Of a DNA stretch of 64,000 nucleotides, positions 10,895-23,497 are shown in pieces. The notes under the pieces are model-generated. The model ran no database searches. It worked only from the letters and a program-made list of their open reading frames with translations, and was not told where the DNA came from. Numbering within the stretch: position 1 is the first letter of the stretch; every line of letters starts with the position of its first letter. The DNA is from Arbacia lixula (Eukaryota > Echinodermata > Echinoidea > Arbacioida > Arbaciidae), in contig OZ022588.1 of the NCBI GenBank assembly GCA_963669155.1, forward strand, positions 22,774,071 through 22,838,070, in the 5' to 3' direction. A program made the position numbers and the translations under genes.

Positions 10895-11144
10895 ATAAAT
10901 GCGAGACGATCAGTGATTGGAGCAAAGTTTCTGATTATGACGTCATGCCCTGGTTACGCCGCACACACATGCGTGCGCACTGGTCAATGTTACTACGCAC
11001 GGTTGTATGCAACATACCGGTATTGTAGTGTTGGCTACTATTTGCGACTGACGGATCTTCTTGTTCTCGTTCAGTTTTGCTATATTTTTGGCGAAAATTC
11101 GGTGTAATTTCGGATTCTCGGTGGAATATCCATAGAATATTGCA
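10895..11144 (+). promoter_or_regulatory. Promoter and predicted 5'UTR exon, copy 2
   Basis: CRE palindrome at 10938-10945, with the inverted CCAAT box just upstream. The splice donor at 11145 is GTAAGA rather than GTAAGT. The acceptor before the ATG (ending 11624) has an unusually long T-run. Confidence 0.6.
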
Positions 11145-11626
11145 GTAAGATCATGCATACATAGTAACGTTATATTTTGTTTTCAATAAAATGTTGAAAT
11201 GCGAGATTTAATCACCACTTATTTGTTCACGTTGACACAAAGGATTTCTTCATAATTATATATAAAGCACATTCACGGATAACTTTTAAGCAAACTTTTG
11301 ATTTCCTTCAAATTATTGTGAAAGATTATCATGTAAGATGAATGTAGGAGCTCAACAAATAAATGTTTTTCTCTTTCCGAATTTTAATTTTTCATAAATT
11401 ATGCCCTTTATTTGTAATCGCATTCTACGTTATCATTCTCGAAGTCTTAAATGCATGTTCAATAAATCTAACTGTATTTGAGTTAAAACTTAGGCCTATC
11501 ATTTAGGTCAGGTGTTGGTAGGCTACGTGGAACGCGATTCATTGTTACCAGACTCTTGATCAAGTCCTTGTAAACATCAAGTGAGCACTGCATTATTTTC
11601 TTTCTTTATTTTTTTTTTTTATAGCA

Positions 11627-14600
11627 ATGGAGGATAAATCAGCCGTTACTTCAGCTGAGTTACCCTCGCACAAGCAGCAGCGTACCAAGCCAGGCAAGAC
11701 CTTCACATCACGGGGCTGGCCCGGGGGCCAGCACGGGCAGCGTGCCGCTGATGAGATGCGTGCTGCTTACACAGAGGTCACAGCCCAGATTAGCCTGGGA
11801 GATAATGCGAAGGTAGGTTAAATAATCCTCTATGTACCAGACAAAATGCGATTTTATTTATGCCGTAAAAAAATACATGTGGCACACAAAGAGGTAAGAA
11901 GTCTTGATGTAATTATAGTATAATTCTCAATCAAAATGAAGATAGGAAAAAAAGAAAAAGGAGTTGAAAGAAGAAGGGTATATCAAATGACTGTCAGTAT
12001 CATTCTGATAACATATTGATGATGATGATGGTGGTGGTGATGACACCTGGTCTTGACAGTGGGTACGAGTAAGATGATAAAGGTGCTCATCGAGATAGTT
12101 GTAACGATGATGACGATGATGATGGTAACGATGATGATTGCGATGTTGATGATGACGATTCAAATGATTATGACGATGATGAGGTTGACAAAGTAATGAT
12201 TTAAAAATGACGATGATGATTTATCACAATACTGCTGATGATAACGCCAACTGACCTTTCTTGATTTTGATTCGATTGAATTGAATTGAACAGATTTTAA
12301 TCATTGTGTCAAAGCCGTGCGTGTTGAAGTAATTTGTACTGCTTCTGTTTTAAAGGATTTCCAGGCCCTCGTGCGGGCTGCTCAGACTCTGACAAGGACA
12401 TCAGCTGATGTTCCTGCCGGAGCTCTGGCGGAGAGTCTCGTGACTGCTTGGGAGAAGCAGCAGGAGGAGGCTTGTAGGATGATGGCACAAATCAACCGAG
12501 AGAAGGAGGAAGCCTTGAAGTCTCTCCAGGTATGAAAGGAGAAAAAAACATTCCACTTTTATCTGCGCATTAATTTTACACCCCAAGATAAAGCAACAAG
12601 ACAAAATAGATGATGAATAATCATGTCTTTATCTGTACTTGGGCAAGGAAATGCCCAATGTAAATTCGATTTTCAGTAAAACTTTAAATCAACAGATGAA
12701 TTAAAGTCAATAAATTTAAAGTAATATGATACTTCTTATAACACTTCAAACTTCTCTCTTCCCTTCCCCCATCTTTCTCCCTCTCTCTTCCCTCTCTCAT
12801 AGGACTTGAAGGATGAGGTGGCTTCCTCCAGAGGTCATCGCGCTGACGAGCACAGCAAAAAGCAGAAGAGGACCAAGTGGTGGAAGATGCTGAATTGCAT
12901 GTGCTGCTTTGGAAGGAAGCACCGGAGAGTTGGCGTGGCCCCAATCGAGGTACTTGAACTAATTTCATAATCTCAAGCAAGCGTTATTAGTGATTTCATT
13001 GAGTATTTTGTTTACAAGTATGTTACATGACTTGTATCACAATCTGTGGAACTATTTGACGACTCGTTACAATATGCTGTTATTGCCTTGCCATCGCGTT
13101 TAATTCTTTGAATAAGATTATTCCAAAACGTGGAGGCATAGTCAAATATATTTATTTTGAATATAAATGTGTGTATATTTCTCAATTCTTGTACCCGTGC
13201 CATACCATATTCAACACCTTACGAAAAACCCACATAATTATGTGAATTTTCAATACGCTATAAACATAATATTTTGTTACGCGGACAAAATTTAAAAGGG
13301 ACCCTTAGAAATTTTGTCCGCATAACGAAAGATCGTGGTAGTTGAGGTTCTAGACCAAAGTGAAGATGATTTCTCCTCATTCATATCAAAAATAATTTAA
13401 AAAAAACATCTGACATGTATAAGGAAAGGAATATCGAATGTCTTACAAAGCACAGTATCTGAAGTCAAAACGTGAATGGTTAACTGAAGTTCACTAACTG
13501 TTGACGTTGCCATAACGTTTATTTTCTTTTTATTGTCTTGAATATGTACTGTATAATGTCTGATGTGTTTAAATACGTATGCTTTAAACATGCGATGAGA
13601 AAGGTGCATCTTTGTCAACATTGTCAAACCATTCAGTTGACCGAGGCTGAGGATGACGTCAGCCGTCAACTTCTTGAGAACAAGGCTGCACTGGATGCCA
13701 TCATTAGGTAAGCAACCACAATTATCATGATTTGAATTTATTGTAAGGAAATCTGACTATGATTACATCATCATGGGCACGCTTCAGGTCACGGAAACTG
13801 ATCCGGAGAGAAGACCTTTGAGGGATGATGTTGAAGGTGGAAGGGCAGCAGAGAAAGCTCAGGGAATCACGACTTCTTAAGTGTTGTTTTATCTGTACAT
13901 AAAGACCACTCACGGCAGACAATAAATGCGGTCTTTATGAGCAGATGGTCTTTATGTACAGTTTATGTGAATAGATGTTTCCATGACAATATATTATTCA
14001 AGTAAAACCAACATGTTGTCTTTCTAAACAGGTGTCAATATATTTAATCTGGGTAATTCTCATTCTTTATTTGGTGTCTCTCTCCAGCTCCTTGCAGACG
14101 GACAAAGTCATCCTCAACGCTGCGATCGCCAACCTCAAGGCCCGCAGCGAAAAGGCCGAGAGGATGGCCCGGGAGGTGACAGTGAGGGCGGAGGAGATGG
14201 CGAGACAGACCAAGAATCTCACAAGAACTATCACAAAACTGAGAGCGGATAGTGCAGAACAGGCCAGTGAGATCGACCGACTCAATGGAGTCATTGAACA
14301 GTAAGTCCGTTTAAAGAAAAACTTTTCAATAATTCCTATTTGGTAACTAATCCAAGCTTGTGACCTAATTTCATTGCTTTATATCGGATTCCTCTTCAAG
14401 GAGATCTTATGCACAGTGCTCACCAACTCCTTCTGTTGCTGCTGTTTAAATAAATGACCATGTCATTTAGATTTTGTTTTGAAACTATTATTGTCAGTTA
14501 AATGTTAGGATTCTAGTGGTAGCGATTGTGGACTCCGTACTTAAAGCATAACCGTTCTGCGAAAAAACGACTCTGCCAAGATTATCGGTTCTGTAAACTT

Positions 14601-15981
14601 TAGCACCAGCCTCTGTGAGCCTGTCATATGAATATAACCCATGTGTTCTCTTTTCCCTACTTTTCCCAGATTCAAGGAGCAGACCAAAACCATTTTGCTT
14701 GAGGAGTCGATGGCCAACGTTGACAGGACAACGATCGTGGCTCTCGGATCCATGCAGCCAGAGGAGCTCAACCCCCTGGATATGATGGCATTCGACAATA
14801 CCACAGCGTCCAACGGAAAGCTTTTCTTAGACGAGATCGGGGCGGGTGGATTCGGAGTGGTGTTGATTGGTCGTCTCAAGGGCCGGGAGCACCCGGTAGC
14901 CATCAAGAGGCCAACCAAACTGGAGGGTAGGCCTCAGGAGGAACTGGACAGAATCAGGAAGAGAAACACCCTACTGTTTGAGAAGGAAGCCTTGGCCGGT
15001 CAGCTCCTGTCCAATTCTCCTTTCTTTCCTGAGATGATCGGCATGGTCATGATCGGCGGAGATCATTGCATCGTTACCAGCTTCATCGGTGATAGGTCAA
15101 GCGGAAAGGTGTACGAGCTTTTTGATGCGATCACCGCCCCGGACCCTTACCCCAAGATGCCTGATTGGAACATGGTGGCGATTTGTGAGGATGTCATCAG
15201 GGGTGTAGACGAGATGCATCGCCTGAACTTCCTGCACAACGATGTAAAGGACGACAATGTCCTGTTGGAATACAGCCGTGGTCGATGGCGAGGCTTCCTC
15301 ATTGACCTCGGTCTGGTGAGCACCATGGTACACCCTTTCTTCGCGGAGTTTAGGGAATCACAGAAGGAGCAAAGGAAGCAGGGCGATGACGACTTCGCCC
15401 ATGTGGCCCCAGAGGTTATGCAGGGTGGTCTGACTTCTGTGGCCAGTGACGTCTTCGCTGTAGGAATCATCCTGAAGTTTGTTGCAGAGTTCATTGGTGA
15501 GGGCGGCCTACAAGATCTGGCCCAGGTCTGCATCAAGGAAGACCCAGATGATAGACCACGTCACGTCATTGACATCTTTCCTGACGTAGTGGACATCCGG
15601 GAAAGACTCATGGCAGCAAATGAGTATGACGAAACGGAAGAGCAGGAAGATGAAGATGAAGGAGAGGAAGAGGAGGAGGAAGAAGAAGAAGAAGAAGAGG
15701 AAGAAGAAGAAGAGGAGGAAGAAGAAGAAGAGAACAATAATAACGAAGAGGAGGGAATTGAGGACGAGGTAGAAGAGGAGGAGGACGTCGGTGAGGAAGC
15801 GCGAGAAGAAGAAGAAGAAGAAGACCAAGAGGGGGGAATGGTCGTTCCAGAAGGAAGGGAACAAGTAGCCGAGGAAGATGGGCAAGATGAAGAGGACGAT
15901 GGAATAAATGAAAGAGGGGAAGTGCAAAGTCAAGCAGCGAAGATCTTGGGAGGAGGTAGAGGGAAACGAGGAGATGGCTGA
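11627..15981 (+). CDS. Coiled-coil protein kinase with acidic tail, array copy 2
   Basis: Exons 11627-11812, 12356-12529, 12803-12949, 13637-13707, 14088-14300 and 14670-15981; 700 aa, with the same residue numbering as copy 1 up to the tail. The glycine loop, VAIK lysine, HNDVKDDN and DLG are intact. The leader is the most diverged of the six (GKTFTSRGWPGG, AAYTEV, SLGDNAK). Exon 4 has LDAII instead of QDAII. Exon 5 has the MAREV/QASEID variants shared with copy 4. The last intron has a different acceptor (TTTTCCCAG instead of CTACGCAG). The Glu run of the tail is among the longest, which makes exon 6 30 nt longer than in copy 1. Confidence 0.85.
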
Positions 15982-17120
15982 GGAGGAGAAATGGAAGGAG
16001 AAGGGTGGAGAGGAAGAGGAGGAAAATGAGGAAGAAAGAACACAGGCAACAGATCATGACGGGTTTGCAATAAAAAAAAAGAGAAAAAAATGGACGGTTG
16101 AAGATTTAAAAGAAATGACATGAGAAGTTAAACAGGAAAGACAGACACCGAAGCTCACACCTCCTCCCATCATGCCCTTCCTCTCGAGCTGCAGCTCAGT
16201 TTGTCCTCCATAATAGGTCCAGTGAGGGACAGACGAAATGAGTTTGACGCCTCCGAAACGGAGGAACTCAGTACGCGCTAGCCCGCCCACCCTCTGTACC
16301 ACATCAGCCAACTGCCATGCACCACATCGCGGAAAGAAGGTTCTGCAATTTCTTCTTCGTGCACATAGGCAGCTAGAAGCGAAGCGGAAGTGGACACGCT
16401 CACAGCCGATCTGGAAAGTATCGTATACCCCATGAAGACATGGACACTGTTAGAGCTGAACTCGGCAACACAAACACTTCAACCGTCTTCCATTTGAATG
16501 TCAATGAAGCACGACATCAGCTTATTTACCGTCAACCTCAACGGGTCTTCAACCATATCCGTAACGATACTTACTTGCAGATCGCCACTATCTGCAATGA
16601 CAACCTGCGCCTCCTTTTACCAAACCACCCATGGCACTCACCACGTCTACGGCTACCGACCTTCATAGAACAGTCATAGACATGCTGCTGAAGCTACGAC
16701 TGAACGTCCACTGCATCGACTGGCATCACGCCCACCGACCTTCATCGAGAGTAGTCACAGACAGGCCTCAGCTGCAGCTGAACATCCACTCCATCGGCTG
16801 GCTGGCTCAAGACAGCGTTGTCCCCTAACCTGACGCCAGTATTTCCTGTCGGCATGCTGTAGTTCTCCGCAACTGCAGCTTTTCCTCGTGCTTGGGGCGT
16901 GGACCTAAAACGTCATGCTCAGCGCGTGGAAAGCCGAGTAGGAGCGGGACACCGCCCCGCCCCCCCCCCCCCCCCACCCCCTACTAGCCACTCCCTCCCA
17001 AAAACAAGCAGAAAGATGACATCATCGGAAAAAGTCACGAGCCGGCAAAAACACACAAGCATGATAAGAAGCATGACCTAAAACCAAAAAGCGAATAAAA
17101 ACATTCTGTCAATTAGCCTT
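15982..17120 (+). other. 3' flank / probable 3'UTR of copy 2
   Basis: Closely follows the 3' flank of copy 1. AATAAA occurs soon after the stop (near 16069) and again at 17094-17099. A poly-C run lies at about 16957-16975, and the 27-bp minisatellite has only 1.8 units. Confidence 0.5.
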
Positions 17121-18192
17121 ATTACTGTAACTGGGGGAGCCGTATATATCATAATGACAACACGTGCTGACCATATCGACAGCAATGGTCAACAATGGTC
17201 AATGTGGACGTTAAGATTTGATGAGATTTAGATTAAGTGATGGACCAAAATACACATGGAAGAGAAGAGGCGATAGTAACAAAGGACAATCACGATAATA
17301 AAGAAGCTATAACACGATAACAGGAATTACGATACAGTCAATTGAAATTATGATGACACATCTAAGTCATGATATGTGGAAACGATATGTTTCTAACTTG
17401 AGGATGAATGGGAGATTGAGTCAGATAGGGTGTGGGTGAGTGTCCAGGAATGCATGAGTAAAATAGAGTGTGGACATTGAGATTATGAAAGCATGAAGAT
17501 AGAAGCAGAAAATTGCGCCTGTGACCTGACAGCCTTGCGACCAAAGTTGTCAATGTGCCTCCCTAAAATGTGAATCTGCGTATTATTAAAACACAAACTT
17601 TGTTTTGCTTTGCTTCTCAGATTGTTTGTTTATAAAAGAGTAGCTTCATTTGGACATTAAAGTACCCCTTTAAAGATAAATCTCTTTGATCATGACAATT
17701 TCTTCCAAATATTCGTCCACACAATACAAGCAGTAAAACAAGTTAAACACATCTGCTAATGAAAATATAAAAAGACGTAGACCTTATTATCCTCTATGGA
17801 AAAGAGGTCTTTAAAGACCCCGGTCATAGATGGTTTGAACCCTTGGTTTGTTTCAACATTAATTCACACAAATTCCAGAGTAGTGACTTGTCTGACCAAT
17901 AAAGGGTTAATTGTATGTAAACTACGCTAAAATCAAGGATTCACGTTGAGTGACAATTACAGGCAAGGGGGTAATTATAAGTTTGACTACAACACATAAG
18001 AATATTAAAAAAATGACTATAATACATGCGCATGAAAAACATATTTACCGGTACCAATGCATATATCACAACAATTATTTTAGATCATAATGTCACAATG
18101 AAGCTTAGCCTAATGATGATTAAGCACATAAGAGAGAAATTTTAAACGGAAGTTTACGAAAGAGACAGTAAGAAAGAGACACGTAGAGAGAA

Positions 18193-18223
<31 letters not shown>

Positions 18224-18306
18224 TGTGGCGAGTGAGGTAGAAAGAGTGTGAAAATGGTAAAGAGAGAGGAGAGATACAGAGATGAGGAAGAGAAAGAGTG
18301 GGAGGG

Positions 18307-18342
<36 letters not shown>

Positions 18343-18469
18343 AAAGAGTGTGAAAAGCGTAAAGAGAGAGGGGAGATACAGAGATGAGGAAGAAAAAGAG
18401 CGGGAGAAAGCGGGAGAGAGTACCTGCACACTGGAATGCCAGGAAAATGAATACATTTAGTAGCATATA

Positions 18470-19895
18470 GGGTAAGTGTGGGGAATTGGAGACCCTTAAG
18501 CACATTTGCATAATTTACATAAACATGAAATATGTTACACATATAGGAATTGTTGTATTCTCTTCAGTAACTTCTTCTCTTTATTTGGTAAAAAATTGTG
18601 GTCATGATGTAACTGATTGATAAGATAGCGAGAATTAATAACGTCATCAACAAAGGTCTCTCATTATAAACATGTGAAGGTAATAAGGGACAGTTACAAA
18701 TCAAGTCACTTTAAATACAATTTGAATGAAAATGAGATTTTTATAGTTAGTTCAAACACTTTTTGAGAGGGGCAGATGCAGCCAATGAACTTACTATTAA
18801 TTTGAAACGAGTCTAACAAAATGTGACTCAAAATATGTCTGTGTTTTTTGGGTTCAAAGTAATAAAGATGCTTTAAGTTATGTTTAAATGCTTTCAGAAT
18901 AATGTTCTGGAAATGAAACTCTCACATTGATGAAACTCGGCATGAAAACAACCACTTAAAATGAAATGCATGCAATTTAGAATGGTGACACTAATATCCA
19001 AATATGTGACACCGTTTCATGATAGTGTCTTTCAACTTGAAATGAACAACGGGGAAAGAAAGCTTATTCATTTTCCATTCTGTATAGTGACGTTTTTATT
19101 TGTTGTACTTTAATGCAACTAAAAGTGTCAATGCTTTTTTGTCTTGGCATGGTCAATTTTTTTCAAACAATGTGACTAGTTCACAAATATCATAACCACC
19201 CTCTCCTTCTACGTCCAATTTTATCTCATTTGTTTTTGGTTTAAACACCGAAACCGACTTAAGCTAACAGCAATCTTGTGTAAGTTTTATAAATAAGTGG
19301 GAGAAATGTCCTGAAAGAATACAAACACATGCTGTTACTGAAAATGTTACTATTTTCTAAATGATATTTATTAGTAATGTGACTTTTACATTACATTAAC
19401 AATACTAACATAATTAAACATTCAATCTAGAGTATTGTACAATCCATTCACAACAACATACCCCATCTTGGTGTCCCCCATTTCCTACACACATTACTGA
19501 TCAGACACCATTCATAATATCAAATGCATCACCCATTCACAACACACAATGGCCATAAGTCTTCTGTAATGTTTTCCACGCTAAACAAACTTCCTATTAA
19601 CATTGTTTGTTAAGAGCCACCCCTAACTATTTGAATTCACCACAACATTCGGTAAAACTTGGGATTTTAAATCACAGCAGAAATTTACGACCAAAGTAAT
19701 TTACCTTGGTAAATTTTGCATTTTTTCGGCGAAATAACGCATTGCAGTCTTCGAAATGAATCGCACATATGCAGCAGTGTTATTAGAGGCCATAGATGGC
19801 ACATAGTTAATTGCAGCCAGCAAGAACAGCCAGGGTTTGGGTTCATGCTTGGTGGTCTCCAATTCCCTACGGTCTCTAAATCCCTACACTTACGC
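18470..19895. mobile_element. Non-autonomous DNA transposon with terminal inverted repeats
   Basis: This 1426-bp insert is absent from the same place in all other spacers. Its ends match as inverted repeats, 21 of the first 25 positions (GGGTAAGTGT... against GCGTAAGTGT...). It is flanked by TA on both sides (18468-18469 and 19896-19897), and the flanking sequence rejoins the empty-site sequence seen after copy 3 (about 28950-28975). The right end carries a second diverged copy of the inner repeat. There is no transposase frame. TA target use suggests the Tc1/mariner superfamily, by inference. Confidence 0.75.
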
Positions 19896-20461
19896 TACCT
19901 TAGTCTAGAGTACTACACGTGGGAAAAGAATGGATTGAGAAAGACAAAGTTGACTGAAATACTAGTCCATGTGAGTGTCTATCATTAAGTAGTGGCCACG
20001 CCCACTAAAAGTGAGGATGTACCAGTACAGTACACGTAGCTCTAGCTAGCTCTGCGTAGCGCTTCTCCCTCTCTGGCCGCTCCTGCCCAGACCAGGCGGC
20101 ACTAGCTTGCCAGCACCTACTTCGGGTATTGTAAGGACGGATGTTTGCGTCAATGATTAAAATAATATTTTACATGTCTTACTAACTTTTCTATGTGATG
20201 AATGTAACAGTTTTATCATTTTAATGAATAAAATGATGAACACGAGTAACATGTTGATGTGCCTGTCGTCTTTATTAGCTTTAAAAACTTGTCCACTTTC
20301 AGATTCACTTTTTGCGTAGATTTCTCATGGCGTAACCATGGTAACGAGAAGCATCGATGACTACGAGAATAGTCCAGCTAGCTATACCCTGCCTTGTGAA
20401 AAACGGTTAGTTATATGCACTTGGTTGAAATGAACTGGGCATACAAAGAGAGAGTGTGTAT

Positions 20462-20469
20462 ATGTGTGT

Positions 20470-20538
<69 letters not shown>
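20462..20538. repeat. (GT)n microsatellite
   Basis: Nearly uninterrupted GT run of about 35 units in the spacer before copy 3. Confidence 0.95.
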
Positions 20539-20545
<7 letters not shown>

Positions 20546-21525
20546 GGAGAGAAAAAGAGAAAGAGGGAAAGGGGTAGATAGATCGGGAGAGGGAGGAGGG
20601 TGGGGGGGTAATGCCTGATTTGTCTTTATTTATTTGTGGGTGTTCTGGTGGCTCAGTAAAAAGGATAGTAAATAAAGCAAAATGTCAGACAAGACAGTGA
20701 TGGCAGTAAACAAAGAACAGTGGGGTGGTAAGAGAGAAATCAGAACGGATTATGACGAATTTCTGAACAATAACTTTTCCTTCCATACATGACATAACAA
20801 TGCCGCTATTCACAGTTTCAACCATCTTTTCAATTAAACTCTATCCACGTAATCGTCTTACCCGCAGAAAAGGAGAGAGAAGGAGAGAGAGAGAGGGGGG
20901 GGGGGGGGGGGGAGGGAGAAGGAGATGAGAATGGGGTGGCGGAAGCCCCGAGCCTTTTCGAGACGACATATATCATCTCTCATTCAATGCCTACTAGTAA
21001 TTAGTATTATCCTTACCCAATGTCTAGCATGATTATTATGAAAGTGACTATAATGATTTAATAAAATAAAATAACTGTAGATATAAACATTATTAACGAT
21101 AACAATGATGATGATCCTATAAATATAATTTTGTCATCACAAAAATTATGATAATAAATAGCAATGATATTCATACTTTGTATAAACATTAAAATGACAT
21201 TTTAAGGAAAATTGACAAATATTTTCAGTAGCAAGAAAATTGTTTTTTTATTATTTTTAAATTTGATCTGACCTCGATAATCCACTTCATACAATGTAAT
21301 CACTTTAATCAGAAAATGGTAAATGCAATTTTACACCAGTAATTGTATACCGAACTACAGTAACAAAGGTTGCGATCATAAAAACAGTAATATATTTTGC
21401 GCATGCGTAAGTATTACAGTCAACGTAGTATTGATAAAATACAAGATTCCATTTGAGTATTTGGGACAATTAAATCATCGATGTATTCTTTCACTTGTTT
21501 TCGACATACTCAACATGCAGCGCCG

Positions 21526-21775
21526 ATAAATGCGAGACGATCAGTGATTGGAGCAAAGTTTCTCATTATGACGTCATGCCCTGGTTACGCCGCACACACA
21601 TGCGTGCGCACTGGTCAATGTTACTACGCACGGTTGTATGCAGCATACCGGTATTGTAGTGTTGGCTACTATTTGCGACTGACGGATCTTCTTGTTCTTG
21701 TTCAGTTTTGCTATATTTTTGGCGAAAAATCGGTGTAATTTCGGATTCTCGGTGGAATATCCATAGAACATTGCA
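21526..21775 (+). promoter_or_regulatory. Promoter and predicted 5'UTR exon, copy 3
   Basis: CRE palindrome at 21569-21576; donor GTAAGT at 21776; an upstream NRF1-like GCGCATGCGT is intact at 21399-21408. Confidence 0.6.
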
Positions 21776-22256
21776 GTAAGTTCATGCATAGTTAATAACG
21801 TTATATTTTGTTTTCAATAAAATGTTGAAATGCGAGATTTAATCATTACTTATTTGTTCACGTTGACACAAAGGATTTCTTCATAATTATATATAAAGCA
21901 CATTCACGGATAACTTTTAAGCAAACTTTTGATTTCCTTCAAATTATTGTGAAAGATTATTATGAAAGATGAAAGTAGGAGCTCAACAAATAAATGTTTT
22001 TCTCTTTCCGAATTTTAATTTTTCATAAATTATGCCCTTTATTTGTAATCGCATTCTACGATATCATTCTCGAAGTCTTAAATGCATGTTCAATAGATCT
22101 AACTGTATTTGAGTTAAAACTTAGGCCTATTATTTAGGTCAGGTGTTGGTAGGCTACGTGGAACGCAATTCAATCTTACAAGACTCTTGATCAAGTCCTT
22201 GTAAACATGAAGTGAGCACTGCATTGTTTTCTTTGTCGTTTTTTGTTTTTATAGCA

Positions 22257-23443
22257 ATGGAGGATAAATTAGCCGTTACTTCAGCTGAAATACCCTCGCA
22301 CCAGCAGCAGCGCACCAAGCCCAGTACGACCTTCACAGCCCGGGCCGGGCCCGGCGGCCAGCACGGGCAGCGTGCCGCTGATGAGATGCGTGAGGCTTTC
22401 ACAGTCACAGAGGTCACAGCCCAGATTAGCCGGGGAGACAATGTGAAGGTAGGTTAAATAATCCTCTGTGTGCCAGACAAAATGCGATTTTATTTATGCG
22501 GAAAAATTACATGTGGCACACAAAGGGGTAAGATGTCTTGATGTAATGATAGTATAATACTCAATCAAAATGAAGATAGGAAAAAAAAAGTAAAAGGAGT
22601 TGAAAGAAGAAGGGTATATCAAATGATTCCGTCTGACTGTCAGTATCATTCTGATAACATATTGATGATGATCGTGGTGGTGATGACACCTGGTCTTGAC
22701 AGTGGATACGAGTATGATGATAAAGATGCTCATCGAGATGGTTGTAACGATGATGACGATGACGATGGTAACGATGATGATTGTGATGTTGATGACGACA
22801 ATTCAAATGATTATGACGATGATGAGGTTGACAAAGTAATGATTTAAAAAATGACGATGTTCATTTATCACAATACTGCTGATGATAACGCCAACCGACC
22901 TTTCTTGTTGAATGTATTTTGATTCGATTGAACTGAATTGAACAGAATTTAATCATTGTGTCAAAGCCGTGCGTGTTGAAGTAATTTGTACTGCTTCTGT
23001 TTTAAAGGATTTCCAGGCCCTTGTGCGGGCTGCTCAGACTCTGACAGGGACATCAGCTGATGTACCTGCCGGAGCTCTGGCGGAGAGTCTCGTGACTGCT
23101 TGGGAGAAGCAGCAGGAGGAGGCTCGTAGGATGATGGCACAAATCAGCCGAGAGAAGGAGGAAGCCTTGAAGTCTCTCCAGGTATGAAAGGAGAAAAAAA
23201 AAACATTCCACTTTTATCTGCGCGTTAATTTTTTACAACCTCAGATAAAGAAATAAAACAAATAATGATAATTAATTATCATGTTTTATTGTCGGTATGT
23301 GCTTTGGCCTTATGGCAAGGAAATGCCAAATGCAAATTCGATTTTCAATAAAACTTGAACTCAAGAATTGATCTTTGAAATGAATAAATCTAAAATAAAA
23401 TGATACTTATAACACTTAAAACCTACTCTCTTCCGTTCCCCCA

Positions 23444-23497
<54 letters not shown>

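Larger units (their letters stand above)
17121..21525. repeat. Spacer between kinase copies 2 and 3
   Basis: Contains palindrome GGTCTTTAAAGACC at 17806-17819, GA tracts (about 18187-18225 and 18308-18340), a 1.4-kb inverted-repeat element (18470-19895), the GC-rich block with its exon-like part deleted (about 19990-20150), (GT)n at about 20462-20538, and a GA/poly-G run at about 20871-20912. No host gene is seen. Confidence 0.75.

Noticed and set aside
10826..11107. Conserved 85-93-codon frame over the promoter block in most copies
   Set aside because: It overlaps the CRE and 5'UTR exon and varies in start between copies. Its conservation is explained by the promoter and splice donor; codon changes do not look synonymous-biased.
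22969..23187. Extension of exon 2 upstream to an in-frame MRVEVICTASVLK
   Set aside because: Present only in copies 2, 3, 5 and 6; in copy 1 the upstream sequence is out of frame, while the TTAAAG/GATTTC acceptor works in all.
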